A stretch of 64,000 nt of DNA, from positions 467,071,642-467,135,641 of the forward strand of contig NC_133666.1 of the NCBI RefSeq assembly GCF_037893015.1. Reading direction: 5' to 3'. The stretch comes from Macrotis lagotis (lineage: Eukaryota > Chordata > Mammalia > Peramelemorphia > Peramelidae). Below are positions 11,481 to 23,545 of this stretch, in pieces (position 1 is the stretch's first letter; every line of letters starts with the position of its first letter). Made by a program: the position numbers and the translations under genes. The notes beneath the pieces are model-generated. The model ran no database searches. It had not been told where the DNA came from and saw only the letters and a program-made list of their open reading frames with translations.

Positions 11481-11589
11481 AATACATGAACCTACAATCC
11501 TTTGCTCACTTCCCATCCAAACTCTATTTTCTAAACAAACTAATCTACCCACAATTCCCTAAATAAACCTCACATAAAACCATGACATT

Positions 11590-12110
11590 CTTCTAGTTTA
11601 GAATGTCTCCCTGTATCAGTTCAAATACTACTTATTTTTCCAGGTTCATGTCAAGGTTTACCTCCTTCAGGAAGACTTCCCTGACCACTGTAGAGCATAG
11701 TTATCTTTTTCCTCTGAATTTCTATGAAACTTCTTTTTTTGTATTATTCATTTGGCACTTTGCATTGCTATCTTTCTATCTGTATTTGCTTTATCTATCC
11801 AAGATTACATTATGGAGTGGTAAATAATATATTAAACTTATAGACAGAAAGACCTGGGTTAATTTCTCATGATGTATACTAGCAACAAAGTCACTTAATC
11901 TCCTTGGAACTCAGTTTCTCCATCTGTAAAATGTACACTATAGGTTGTTATAAGGCTCAGAAGAAATAATAAATGCAAAATTCTTTGCAAACAATAAAGT
12001 TCTATTATTATAACCTGGAGGACAGTGACCTTGATATCTACTTCCTTATAGCACCTATGATGCCTTGCAAATAATAGGTACTCAAATATTTGTTAGATAT
12101 ATTCTAAATG
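11590..12110 (+). mobile_element. L2 3' end interrupted by a MIR
   Basis: The left part has 'tttacctccttcaggaagac' and 'tccctgaccactgtagagc'. The right part, 'aggacagtgaccttgatatc' to 'caaataataggtactcaaat', is the missing L2 end. Between them sits a forward MIR (about 11815-12000). Confidence 0.6.
11815..12000 (+). mobile_element. MIR inserted in L2
   Basis: Shows 'agacagaaagacctgggtt', 'caaagtcacttaatctcc', 'tcagtttctccatctgtaaa' and 'aaattctttgcaaacaataa', all in MIR order. Confidence 0.65.
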
Positions 12111-12114
12111 ATCT

Positions 12115-13735
12115 GGTACAAAAGTTTGAGTGAGAATCCTTAGGGTGCCAATCAGGACAAGGGGAAAAAACAAAGGACTAAAGGGAAATAAATACATTTT
12201 GTTTTATGATGGTGAAAATCACCAACCCCTCAAAAAGACATACACAACTCCTTGAAAGCAATGGTTGTTTGTCTGGTAGATAGAAGTGTGTTAATACATG
12301 CTTATAGACTTGACTTTCTACTCTCACCATAGCCACAATCAACTCAACTAAGGAGAAATATGATTGAAATTGCCTTGACACTACAATCATAATGGAAGAG
12401 ATGGAGAAGGAATTTTTTTTAAAAAGAAGCAATGAAATCCAAAAGCACTTTCCAGAGGGATAGCAACTGGGAAACTCTCATCTCATGTCTTCTCCATTTC
12501 CATGTTCATCTGTACTTGTAAATTCAGAGTTCTGCCCTGCCTAATCCCACTCATCTCCCAGTTTTTATGCCTTTACAACAAGGATATAAATCTAGTGTTC
12601 AACACATCCAAGGGCCCAAAGTTTCGAGGGGTAAGACACTCAGAAAAAGAAGGATAAGGTGCGACCTAGAGACCACCTACCACAAAACAGTTTTTGGTTT
12701 AGAAAATTCAAGAGTTGCTGATCTATTTGCATGAAAACATGCTAATATATGGGAAGTTCATAAAATTTTCATGAAAATCTGAAAGGATCCTACCTTAAAT
12801 TGCCAAATGGACAAAGAAAATGAATTTATGAATGATAAATGAACATTTTGGAAAGTACTTGGGTCCTGTGATTGATAGTGGTTTCAACAATAAACTCTAC
12901 TGAACTTGAAACACAATCAAATATTAATAACAATCAAATGCCAGGATTTGACAGTGCTGCAAAAAGGATTTTTCCGCATGTGCTAAGTGACAAATACTAA
13001 CATGCCTGTTCCTTTTACCTTGTACCCAACTGAGAAGTATGCCAGAATTGATGCACAGTATGTGTAGAGTCCATCTAAAGGGTAGAAAAAATACTATGAA
13101 CTTGAAAAGAATGAGATTAGCTCCAAATATTCTCCTTGATCTGTCCCTGGGTGTTTTGTCCTAGAAAAATGGTTTTAAGAATCTAAGTCATTCCTCATGA
13201 AGAGACTTCAGATTTTGGCAATGATGGATGAAGGGAGAACAGTTCTGCGGTTTAGAGATAACAGTTAGCAGGATTAAACATGTTCAAAGACCAAGGTACA
13301 GAACATTTATAGAATCACATTCTGCTCTTACTTTTTTCTGTTGGACAAACAACAACAACTACTAAATAAAATAGCTCTTCTTTCATCAAAGAATCATCTC
13401 ACGTTAGAGCTATATGGTATTTTAGAAAAATCAAGAAAGGTTGAGATGTTTTAGCACCTAATATATGGTTATAGTTATTAACAGAGGATGCCATTGCCTT
13501 TTAGGTCCAGCTTATGTATGGGATATGCCAGATCATTTCTAATTAAAAGATGTTTGGGTAAAATGAATTAAAACAAAATATGAGTCTTGCCATACTAATT
13601 AAGGTAATATGTCTTAGAGGAGGAGATGGCAATGCAAAATAAAATATGCCTTTATGGGTCATTGAAATCACTCAAAATGAGATGTTAAATGGGTCATCTC
13701 AAATGTTAGAGACAGAATCTGTATCTATTTTAGAT
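12115..13735. other. Unassigned DNA
   Basis: No gene or known repeat recognised. The minus-strand frame at 12178-12432 has no domain that I can identify. Confidence 0.5.
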
Positions 13736-13739
13736 ATAA

Positions 13740-13885
13740 ATAGATTTTTTTTCATATTGTCTCCTCCATTAGAATGTTAGCTCCTTGAAAGCAGGATCTG
13801 TGTTTTTGTCCCTTTTTGTAATTCCAGTGCTTAGCTAGTGCTTGGCACATAAGAAGAGGTTAATAAATTCTAGTTGAATGACTAA
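13740..13885 (+). mobile_element. L2 3'-end relic
   Basis: Carries 'ttgtctcctccattagaatg', 'gctccttgaaagcaggatct' and 'gcttagctagtgcttggcac', followed by 'ttaataaattctagttgaatg'. Confidence 0.7.
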
Positions 13886-14349
13886 GCATAGATCTGATAA
13901 ATCTTTAAAAAAGCATATAGCTGTTCAGTGTTCAGGAGGAAAGCAGGCCAAAAAATGATGTATTCATACTGAATTATAGTTCTTTACTAAATTTACTGGC
14001 ATTTCTGCTCAATTGTCCAAGTCTGCTCAGACATAGACTGTCTAGACATCCAATCAATGATAAGCTGTCTAAGGTGCTTATGCCTAAAATACGCCAAAGT
14101 ACTAGGCTTTGAGGATTATGTCATGAAGCCAGTAATAGTGTTATCTGTGCCTATGAGCACAAGTTGACAGTGTTCTCTCATTGGCAATGCCTTCTAAGGC
14201 CTACCCTAGTCTCCCATGCACTCTTCTGAGAATTTGCTGGAATTCTTTTCATGTCATTGTTTAATATTAATAGAAATAATAATAGTCAATGATTTGGCAT
14301 GGCATAGTGAAAACACTGATTTTGGCAAAGACCTGGGCTTGATGATTGG

Positions 14350-14590
14350 TGATGCTACTTATAGCATGATGCTGTGGGAAAAGCAATGGATTTGGAATCA
14401 ATGGCCTTGGGTTCAAATACCAGCTTTGCTTCTGTCACTTGTTTGGAGTCAAGGAAGTCATTATCTGCAGCTCAGTTTCTTCAGATAATAGCTGGTGTTC
14501 CTTCTAGCTCTGAGTCTGGGGTCTGTTTTCTCATTCATAAAATGAGATTGAATCAGATAATTTCTAGGATGCCTTCCAGAGCTGTGATTG
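14350..14590 (+). mobile_element. MIR relic
   Basis: Forward MIR: 'agcaatggatttggaatca', 'ggttcaaataccagctttgc', 'tctcattcataaaatgagat' and 'tgccttccagagctgtgat'. The overlapping frames at 14216-14634 are therefore not genes. Confidence 0.7.
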
Positions 14591-14619
14591 ACAGCATGCT
14601 ATCAAAATTAGTTCATTTC

Positions 14620-14760
14620 CTTCTCTTTTTTTAAGTTTGCAAGGCAAAGGGATTAAGTGACTTGCCCAAGTCACACACCTAGTTAGTATCAAGTGGCTAA
14701 GGTTGGATTTGAAGTTGGGTCTTTCTGACTTCAGAGTTGATAAACCCTAGATGCTTCCCC
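14620..14760 (-). mobile_element. Diverged SINE
   Basis: Reverse copy with 'gcaaggcaaagggattaagt', 'acttgcccaagtcacac' and 'ggttggatttgaagttggg'. The head is mostly lost. Confidence 0.65.
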
Positions 14761-14770
14761 TAAATTCTTT

Positions 14771-14927
14771 TTTTTTAATTTTTTTATGCAAGACAAATGG
14801 GGTTAAGTGGCTTGCCCAAGGCCACACAGCCAGGTAATTATTAAGTGTCTGAGGCCAGATTTGAACCCAGGTACTCCTGACTCCAGGGCCGGTGCTCTAT
14901 CCACTGCACCACCTGGCCTCCCCCCCC
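14771..14927 (-). mobile_element. Family A SINE
   Basis: Full reverse copy ending in 'ctatccactgcaccacctgg'. The direct repeat aaattcttt at 14762-14770 and 14928-14936 fits a target duplication. Confidence 0.88.
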
Positions 14928-14984
14928 AAATTCTTTATAGTGATTCTGTACTGTGGTAAAATCTCTTTTATTCTACTAAGAAGG

Positions 14985-15110
14985 ACATGAGGAGACACCA
15001 GTCCCGGAATCAGAAAGACCTGAGTTCAAATCCAGCCTTAGCTACTGATACTTAGGTAAGGCACTTAACTCCATTGTCCCACAAAAACTATTTTTAAAAA
15101 AAGAATTTAT
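14985..15110 (+). mobile_element. Family A SINE, internally shortened
   Basis: Retains 'cctgagttcaaatccagcct' and 'ggcacttaactccattgtcc'. The head and the 'taattacctagctg' segment are decayed or deleted. Confidence 0.7.
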
Positions 15111-15175
15111 AGATGTTTTATTTACACACCTGTGTAGCAGTTTTACTCAATGTTCTTATTTTGTGTTGAATAATT

Positions 15176-15188
15176 GGGGGGGGGGGGG
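15176..15188 (+). repeat. G13 homopolymer
   Basis: Run of 13 G in otherwise unassigned sequence. It is one of four long G runs in the window (see also 33386, 37850 and 53356). Confidence 0.95.
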
Positions 15189-15254
15189 ATGGAGCCCGCT
15201 AAAAGGGGCTCTGTGGTCTAGCTGACCTAAGGATGGAAAGATGAAGGGAGAACA

Positions 15255-15268
15255 CTGCCACCTTGTGG
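15255..15268 (-). promoter_or_regulatory. CTCF-like core motif
   Basis: The minus strand reads ccacaaggtggcag, close to the CTCF core CCASYAGRKGGCR with one mismatch, and 'tga' immediately upstream also fits the extended motif. A weaker related site is tggccactaagtggcag at about 16505-16521. Binding is inference only. Confidence 0.3.
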
Positions 15269-16212
15269 TCACAGCCTTAGGGAACACGGTCAAACTATTT
15301 CATCAAATGGGGCTCTCAAATAGCCTCAGCTTTCCTCTGCATCTCTGGGTCAAAACCCCAAAACAATTCTCTGCATCACCAGAAGCCAAAGACATCTTCT
15401 TATCTGATAAGAGAGGGCACAAAGTGATCTCTAAAACCTGAACTATTGAATCCTTCCTACAACTTTAATCCAGAATCTCAGATCCTAGATACTTCTTTAG
15501 GTTTAGCTTCTGCTTTTGTGGTAAGAACAGAAAGGACTGAGGGTTGGACCAGAGGAGCCCTCATCTCCCTTCCAGAGCTGTAATTCAAAGGTAATAACAT
15601 ATCCCTTTGAACAAGCAGCTTAGGTGGATATAAATCTGGACAAGAATCTTTAGTGTGATACGACTCAAGGATTGAAGGGGCTGAGACTGTCTCCCACTAC
15701 CATTATGTCCAAGGAGGGAAGAAAACTTAAATCTCTTGAGAGGTCAGAAGTGAGCAAATATTCTGTATCTTCCCTATCCTATCCATCCTCCCCACTCAAC
15801 TTCCAAATTAGTCCTCCTAAAGAAGAGATCTGACTATATGATTCCCATGCTCAGAAAACTTCAGGGGCAGCCTATTGTCTTTAGAATAAGATACCTGTTT
15901 CATATCCGACATTCATAGCCTTTCAAAATCTATCTTCAAACTGTTTTTTCTGGGCTGATTGGACATTATTCTTAATAGACACTGTACTACATAACACATC
16001 CCTGACATCACATCTCTCTCTTCTGTTCCCCCCATGCCTATAACACATGCTCACTTCTGCCTCAGGAAACCCCAACCTTCCTTCAAAGCTCACCTCAAGT
16101 GTGTTCTCAGATTGCCACTCCTTTGAAAAAGCATTTCCTGATTTCCCCCAGATGCTAGCACCTTCCTCCACTCTCTAAAATAACTTTTGGGTTTTTTTAA
16201 TATTTGGAAATG

Positions 16213-16832
16213 ATTTATTGTCATTCAGTTGTTTTCAATCCTATACAACTCTTCATGACCCTATTTGGGATGTTGGTGGCAAAGACACTAGAGTGATTGG
16301 TCATTCCCTTCTCCATCAGGAGGAAACAGGAAAACAGGTGGTTTGCCCAGGGTCACACAGCTAGTAAGTGCCTGAGGTTGGATTTGAACTCATGAAGATG
16401 AATCTTCCTGATTTATCCTATTTCAGATATGTTGCTATTTTGTTCAAATGAGGGTGAGAAACTGATGATTTTATGGTTGAGAACTTAACAGAACTTGTTC
16501 AACTGGCCACTAAGTGGCAGTCTTGACTCTGCTTCTCTTTCTGGGAGGATGAAAGTTTCAATTGGTTTTGCATTTCTTTTTGTATATTCCTCCCCACCTT
16601 TCTCCACCCTGAATCGTGGTTTGTGCACCTGTTAAATGCTGTCTTTCGGTTATCAGAGCCATCCTAGGACAGGTAAATTAAAGTGCAGTTTTTTTTTAAT
16701 TTGTCTGAGTTTTATATTGTTGACAAGGGGGAATTCTATTCTGTTGAATAAAATGAAAAGGTGGGGGGAAGAGCTTTCTCTTAAAAGGATCTGAATCCAG
16801 TGCTCTCTCTACACTATACCATCCAGCTGCCC
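16213..16832 (-). mobile_element. Group B1 SINE, split
   Basis: Tail and body of a reverse B1 SINE lie at 16213-16412 ('caactcttcatgaccctatt' to 'gaagatgaatcttcctgat'). The head complement resumes at about 16787-16832 ('atccagtgctctctctac' to 'catccagctgcccctct'). About 370 bp of foreign sequence separates the two parts. Confidence 0.75.
16413..16786. mobile_element. Unclassified ~370-bp insertion (possible solo LTR)
   Basis: The sequence interrupting the B1 SINE has no frame or recognised family. It contains aataaa near 16748 and G/T-rich sequence after it, which would suit an LTR, but clear TG...CA ends and a target duplication were not found. It could equally be another low-copy element. 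Confidence 0.4.
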
Positions 16833-16959
16833 CTCTCTGAACATGAAGAAGAATATAAGTTCCTTGAAGGTTTTGACTTTCTCACTTCAGTAGTTGTACC
16901 TCCATTACTTAGTAATTTCTAAATAAATGCTTGGTAAGTGATAAGTCAATTGATTGATA

Positions 16960-18730
16960 ATGATAATTAGCGAGGAATATCAAATCATAGTCAAAGAATA
17001 GTCATTAATAATAATAATAAATTGGAAGCAGACATTAGTGCCACTTTCAACAATCTGCGAAACATTTTTATCAGTGATCAAGATATGGATGGATACTTGA
17101 CAAATGTACAAAGCTAGGAGACTGAACTAATTGCTCTGTGACAGGTCACAAAAAGCTTTCCACAAGCTGCAAGGATGTGTTCAATCAATTACAATGAAAC
17201 TTAATGGGAATAAATATAAAATTTTATACTTAGATTAATAAAATAATTTCATAAATACAAGATGTTAGATAATAATTTTGAAGGCTAATGAACTGCAAGT
17301 TCAATTTCAGCCAATATTATAATATTATAATTTTGCTGGCCAAAATTTTATTCTCAAAAAACAAACCCACCCAAAAAAATCCAAATGAGATCAAAGAGGA
17401 ACTCTCTTTCAGTTGTTATTCAGTAGATACTTCTCCTATAAACCAGAACTCTGAACAAATCAGCAAGTTTATTGTGAGTTCCTTACATCCAACAAAATAG
17501 TGATCAGTTTCCCTTCTTTTTTAATATAAAAATAGTCCTAGCCTTGGATCTCTTCAATTTTACAGAGACAAAAATTCAGAGTGAAATCTAAAATTGTTAG
17601 TAGGACTTTGATTTACAAAAGGAAATACATATCAGATCTAACAAAATTATAACTTTTTACTCCAAATTCACATCTATCTCATATACTTGGTATTTGATGG
17701 ACCAAGATCCCTGTATAGTTTGGAGAACTGGCATGGACATTGTACCTATAAACTGATCAACTTATTTATCTAGTTACTATAAAGCACCTAATGCTTAATG
17801 GAGGAGTGGTACATCAGATCAATTGAATTCTAGTCCCAGATGGGACTTTCAGATGTTGAATATTTGCATTAAAACTTGTGAAGGGCATAAAAGTTTGAAT
17901 GGTTCATAACTTTGTTTATCTATTTGAAAAGTACAAAAGTGGGAGTGGTCCATTATTGTCTAGAAAGGAGTTGATCCCAAAAGAAAGTGTATAGCAATGT
18001 TGGTACTTTCTCACTCCTTTAAAAAATATTAAGTTACTCAATCAACTTGATAGAATAATAGTGGCTAAAGAATTAGCCAGTCTCTGGCGGCCCTAAAAAT
18101 AAGCATGACGTCATTAAAACAGGTCCATAGGCTGCAGAAACAATACTAATCATAGCACATTAAAAAAAAAAAAAAAGGATTTCCTTTTCCCAGACCTGAT
18201 ACTGCTCCCCAGCAACAATATCCAAGGTATTTCTCTCCTTCTCATGACCATTCCCCCTGGAAGGAAGTAATTATCTCTATCTTTAGACTCAGAAAGATTC
18301 TGATTATCCACAGTCACTTCCATAGTAACAAAAAAAGTATTTATACAGTGCTCATTTTTTTAATTATGGAGAAACTTATATTAACTTACCCCTTGTATCA
18401 AAAGAATGTTAATTCAAAGACTTTGTAATTAATGGATTTCTTTTTTCTGACATGGTAACAAAAGAAAATGTAAGTATTTAGAATCCAAATTAGTAGCATT
18501 TTTCATTGCTGATCCTAGTTGGAATTTTATACCTTGTATTTTTGTATATAAATGTATATAATAGTTGGGTAATAATAAAATTCTGTGGGTCAGTGTGACA
18601 CAGAGGATAAATTTGTATGAGGGAGAAAAGAATCATAACTTTCAGTTTTGTTAACAGAGACAAGAGCTCTCTATAAAATATAAGTTTTACATATGTATTC
18701 TGCAGTTCTTGTTTCTCACTGAGTAGCTTT
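16960..18730. other. Unassigned AT-rich DNA
   Basis: No gene or repeat recognised apart from an A15 run near 18162-18177. The frame at 17288-17500 has no known domain. Confidence 0.5.
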
Positions 18731-18734
18731 CTAT

Positions 18735-18985
18735 AGTTTAGTAGCATAATAGAGAAAGCATTAGATCTGGAAATAGGAAGTTTAAATCCAGTCTCAGAAG
18801 CTTACTATCTGTGTGACCCTGGGCAAGTCACTTAACTTTTGTTTACTTCAGTTTTCTCAACTATAAAATGAGGCTAATAATAACTCCCAGGTTTGTAAGG
18901 TTCAGATGAGATATTCATAAAGCACTTAGCTGAGTGCTTGGCACAGTAGATAATTAATAAATACTTGTTTTCTTCTTTCCTTCTG
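18735..18985 (+). mobile_element. MIR, nearly full length
   Basis: Forward MIR with 'gagaaagcattagatctgg', 'gtgtgaccctgggcaagtca', 'ctcaactataaaatgaggct' and 'gctgagtgcttggcacagta'. Confidence 0.8.
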
Positions 18986-18989
18986 ATAG

Positions 18990-19150
18990 AGGATTATAGT
19001 TTTAGAGCTAAAAGAACCTCAGGAATCATATAGTCCTTCCATTTTATTTTATATATATAAAGAAAATGATGTAGGATTGGTTAATTAACTTGTCCAAAGT
19101 CATACCAATAGTATTTCATATATGACTTGAAGCAAAGTAAGAAAATTAAA
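18990..19150 (-). mobile_element. MIR3-like relic
   Basis: 'agttttagagctaaaagaac', 'tcatatagtccttccatttt' and 'ttaattaacttgtccaaagt' follow the reverse MIR3/Ther order. Confidence 0.55.
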
Positions 19151-19249
19151 GTTATTGTCTTATACAGTTAACCTTATAGCTTTTTACATGCTAAAAAACT
19201 TAAAAAATGCAACATGTCTTGTGCTGTAATCACTTATTTCATATGATTT

Positions 19250-20200
19250 GACATTGAATTCACAAGCTTTTTGACTTCAATTCATCATCATGATACCATA
19301 TATCACATTGAAAATGAATCATCAATAAGTATTCATTTGTAATTATATATCATAGGATTATCAATACTTAATATTACTTTGACAAATAGTCCATATTTTC
19401 CAAGTTTAACTTTAAATATAATCTCTGGGTTTTCTGTGGTGTTTAAATCAGGCAAATTTCCAAGCCATTAAAGAATATTTATTTTCATATCTTGGAAAAA
19501 TGTAGCCCATTTATAACATGTGGCATACATGATACAAGGTTGCAATATTCCATTTCCATTTCACAATTTTGGAATATTCTCCTTCTTGGAATATCACTAT
19601 ATTTATTTGGATTCATTATTCCCTCACTAGTAACAAGCCTTCCAGGCTCATTGTAAGTAAAAAAAAAATCTCTAAGACATTTTTGGTGGCACTTTTACAA
19701 TCTGATCAAGAGCTTACAGGTTCATCAGGACTTCTGAAAATGGTTTTGTTATATAGTTGAATTAAAAAGTGAATTTTATCAGCAAAATTTTTCTCATATT
19801 CAGTACTCCCATTTGTATTAGCTTAACCTTGACATGAACTCTTTCCTTAGCAATGCTTAGCTGCTGTTTTTTAATTGGTCTTTTCACTATTCTTCTAATT
19901 TTAAGAACAGCACACTGACAGGAATAATATCAATGCCTGTCCCCCTAGAGGACTTTGCTCATTTTCTTAGGATTCGTTGTATAGAAATAGTGTGTCAGTT
20001 CTTTATGTTATTTTCTGTTTTCAACCTCATTTTCCATTGTCCTTTAGTGTGACTGTTGCTGTTTCTTTGTGAGTATGCATTATCCTTGAAATACTTGATT
20101 TCTGTATACCAACAACTGCTGCAATATCTCTAACAGTCATTAAAGCATAATTTTTTGGAAGTTATAAATTGTATATGTCTTTGGAGAAATATCCATTCTT
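19250..20200 (-). pseudogene. Tc1-like transposase relic
   Basis: The minus strand encodes decayed pieces of a Tc1/mariner-superfamily DDE transposase. Near 20140-20040 a helix-turn-helix segment reads MTVRDIAAVVGIQKSS, followed by HKETATVTL. Near 19790 FADKIHF sits where the family has the catalytic SDE-type motif. Near 19450-19425 WLGNLPDLNTTENP matches the conserved 'SPDLNPIEN' block that holds the second catalytic Asp. Stops and frameshifts interrupt all frames, so it is inactive. Terminal inverted repeats were not located; sequence to about 20440 may belong to the element. Confidence 0.8.
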
Positions 20201-20849
20201 ATAAGCCACAGAGTTAAAAACACAACAAAAATGAGTACCAAGATGTATACATGCTACAAATCCAGATTCAACAGACAGAGGCCTAACTATTGGTAGGGAA
20301 ATTAATTCAACTCAGTTTCAAGGCCAAACATTCTAAGACAGCATGTGCATACATTGTTGTAAAAAATAAAACCAAATCAGAATTATATCAAAAACTATTA
20401 CATACCACTGTAATTGACAGAGCCAGGATATGAACCCAGGAAGAGTATATAAGTCAAAGAATATTTCAAGAACAAAAAAATGCCTGAATTTAGACGCTTT
20501 AATTTAGGACTAATTTGGGTTAGTTAGCCATGAGAGTTGGAAAAATTGGGATGGGATTAATAGAAATTATTCATATTAACTAATGGAGGAATTGAATCTA
20601 CCATTGCAATGCCTAATCTAATGTATTATTCACTCCTTCATTATTCTTTAGGCACCACTTCTCACTCTCCAAACTTCTTTCTCCATCATTATCCCTGTAA
20701 CCCTTTTCACACTGGAAAATGCCTTCATTACCTTTGACTAACAACCTTTTCACCTCAACCTTCCTCTCATTAGTCAGTTCCTTCCAGAATTTTAATTTTA
20801 AGGAAGGGCCCAAGTAATCTAAACCCTACTCCTGATTCTCTCAACTTCT

Positions 20850-21045
20850 TTCTCTATCATATTCCCTCTTCTTCTCCATTCCCCAATCTTCTCCCCTACC
20901 ATCTGCTTTTAATGCTGTCTTCCCACAGCAGAATGAAAGCTCTTTCTAAGTTGAGGTTGTTTTTCTCATTTTTTAGATTTGTATTAAGAGAAAAATAGTA
21001 TAATGCTTAGCATATAATAAACACTTAATAAAAGCTTGTTGACTA
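20850..21045 (+). mobile_element. L2 3'-end relic
   Basis: 'cagaatgaaagctctttct', 'aatgcttagcatataataaa' and 'cacttaataaaagcttgttg' form the L2 terminal order. The pyrimidine-rich sequence from about 20560 may be its upstream part. Confidence 0.55.
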
Positions 21046-21289
21046 TATTTTGAAATAAATAGTATGCAATCTGTGTTAGAAATTTCCAGAAATTTATTTC
21101 ATCCTGTGTTTAAATTAGTAATTACAGCACAGAAATATCTTTGTTCTTAAACAACTAAAAGATGTCAGAAAATGGATTTATTCTGCATATAGTGTATAAT
21201 GTTGAATTTGTATACTGAGTTCATGTCTTGTGTTTTGTTTTTCCTGTGATTCTAGTAATGAGGTCATTTTTCTTTTTTGAAGAGCATTA

Positions 21290-21410
21290 TTTTCAATACT
21301 AGAAAGTCAGTGTGTGGAAGACAGGAAGGTCTCAGTCCAAATCCTGTCTTTGCTCCTTACTGGATTTGTGATCTTGGGCATTTAACCTCTCTGGGCCTTG
21401 GGAAATTCTA
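21290..21410 (+). mobile_element. MIR fragment
   Basis: 'tccaaatcctgtctttgctc', 'ggatttgtgatcttgggcat' and 'taacctctctgggcctt' fit the MIR core. Confidence 0.6.
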
Positions 21411-22072
21411 CAATAACAACTGACTTGCAATCTGTATTAGGACAAGGAGTTCCATCATTGATGCAATCACAGGTCCTAAATTTTCTCTCCTCCAATGCCT
21501 TACAATTATGTCATTGAAGCATAAGTGCTTGCTACTTCTACCAAGATGAAGTATGGGACTAGGAATAAACTATAGATGGATGGTGTCAAAAATAGTCTAA
21601 GTTCACTGAGCTCCATCACCAGGGGGTTGGTTATAAGATGATAAAATTTTTCTTCTATAACAACTCATAATTTGAAGCTAAAAATAAAAGTGAGTATTTA
21701 CTAATATAGGATAACCCATCCTCCATTGTTCTCCCAGTTCCTCCACTAATACAGAGGACTCACCTACTGAGGGAGTTTGTAACCATTACTGACTGCCCAG
21801 GCTGCTCTCTCCTAGAGAAGGAGGCCTATAGTGGAGGAAAGGTAAATGAGCCGAATATTTCAAGGGATTAGCCTGACCTAACCTGGCCTCATTGAAAGTA
21901 AATAGGAAACTTAACTCTTTCTATAGCTGGTAAACTTGAATTCTCCCTTTAGGCAACATTGCCTAGTCTTCCTACCCTATGTCACAAGTGAGGTCCATGC
22001 TTTAGGATTTTTTTTTGTTTCAATAATCATAGAATTTCCTTTTTCCCATTTTAGCTTAAAATATTGCTATTG

Positions 22073-22250
22073 TGGTGGGCGACTAGGTGGCACAGTGGAT
22101 AAAGTACATGAGTCCTGGAGTCAGGAGCACATGAGTTCAAATCCAGCCTCAGACACTTAGAAATTACCTAGCTGAGTGGCCTTGGGCAAGACACTTAACC
22201 CCATTGCCTTGCAAAAAAAAAAAAAAAAAAAGAAAGAAAGAAAGAAAGAA
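22073..22250 (+). mobile_element. Family A SINE
   Basis: Full copy with a long A tail grading into (GAAA)n. Flanks 'aaatattgctattg' and 'aaatgttgccattg' match at 12 of 14 positions and are the likely target duplication. Confidence 0.9.
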
Positions 22251-22509
22251 AAATGTTGCCATTGCACATAAGTGCTTTTTCATTCCACTGCAAATAAACT
22301 TGTGAACAGTTTCATCTGAATAACTAACCTTGAACTAAGGCCCTTCAGCTATTTTTAGTCAAATATCATCTCATCTCTTAAGTTTTGTGTCTAAAAGTCC
22401 TGGTTATTAAATTGTCGACCTTTTTTCATCAACTATTTCATTAATTTCACTCATTTGCTTTTGCTCTTTTTTTTTTACTTCCCCTTTTCCTGAATCCATG
22501 CCCCAAGTT

Positions 22510-22680
22510 AGCTTCAGAAGTAGCATGATGTAATGGAAAGAGAGCTACACTTGATATCAGGAAGGATCTGGATTCAAATTTTGCCTCTGACACTTACTAA
22601 CTGGATAGTAAAGACAAGTCACTTATACACTTTACCTTGGTATCATAGCTGCAGAATGGGGTTCATAACTGCTATTAATT
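22510..22680 (+). mobile_element. MIR relic
   Basis: 'atgtaatggaaagagagct', 'ggattcaaattttgcctctg' and 'cacttactaactgg' give the MIR order. Confidence 0.65.
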
Positions 22681-22684
22681 GAAC

Positions 22685-22900
22685 TAAACACCAAGTGGAG
22701 CAGTAGATAGAGCTCAGGGACTGAAGTCAGGAAAACCTGAATTCAAAATGATCCCAGACAAGTCACTTAATCCTGTTTGCCTTAGTTTCCATATCTGTAA
22801 AATGAGCTAGAATGGAAATGGCAAACTACTCCAATATCTTTGCCAAGAAAACCCCAAAAGGGGGTCACAAAGAATCAGACACAGCTGTATAGCAACTACT
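22685..22900 (+). mobile_element. Group B1 CORE-SINE
   Basis: Forward copy: 'tagatagagctcaggg', 'tttccatatctgtaaaatga', 'ggcaaactactccaatatct', 'gaaaaccccaaaaggggg', and tail 'cacaaagaatcagacacag'. Confidence 0.8.
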
Positions 22901-23394
22901 AAATCCTTAGACTTCCAAATGGTCTCTCATTTTATTCTTTCCATATCACCTTTCTTTTTTCTCCTTTGTTCTTTTCCTACCACCTGCTCTTTCACATTGC
23001 TTTTTTCTCTCATTACCTCAGGCATTCCCACCTTGCCACTCAATTTCTTACCTGTATTTGATGTCTCATATGAAGCAAGTCAAGAGGATCAACAAGACAA
23101 AGATGCCAAGTGTGGGAATGACAAGATGTTTTTAATGATTGTGCTCTGACTTGTAAAGTCAAAGTTATCTTCTGTGTCACATTCTGTGTCTGCTATTAAT
23201 CTACTGGAAATAGTATTAAATGATAATTGATGAGTTAATCAATAAACTGACTGTTTTATGATCACATTCCAGCAAACACTGGCAATATGTCACATTGATA
23301 TAAGTTCTTGCAGCTGCTCAAACACAAGTTTAGTCTAACCCATAGGCAATGATATGCACAGTATGATTTATGAAATATTCTAGAAAGATCATGG

Positions 23395-23545
23395 AATGAT
23401 GGATCAATCTAAGGTTGGGGACAACTCAGAAGCCATCCCTCTCATTTTATAAATGAGCAAACTAAGATGCAAAAAGCCTAAATGATAACATGCCTCACAG
23501 ATAGACAGAATCAGAATTCAAATTCAAATCCTCTTTCCACAACAC
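23395..23545 (-). mobile_element. MIR3-like relic
   Basis: 'cattttataaatgagcaaac' and 'caaattcaaatcctctttcc' fit a reverse MIR3/Ther copy. Confidence 0.5.

Larger units (their letters stand above)
15770..16955 (+). mobile_element. L2 3' end split by a SINE
   Basis: The left part (15770-16195) has 'tcttcaaactgttttttctg', 'ctgcctcaggaaacccc' and 'gcatttcctgatttccccca'. The right part (about 16850-16955) has 'gttccttgaaggttttgac' and 'aaataaatgcttggtaagtg'. The B1 SINE and its own insert lie between them. Confidence 0.65.
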
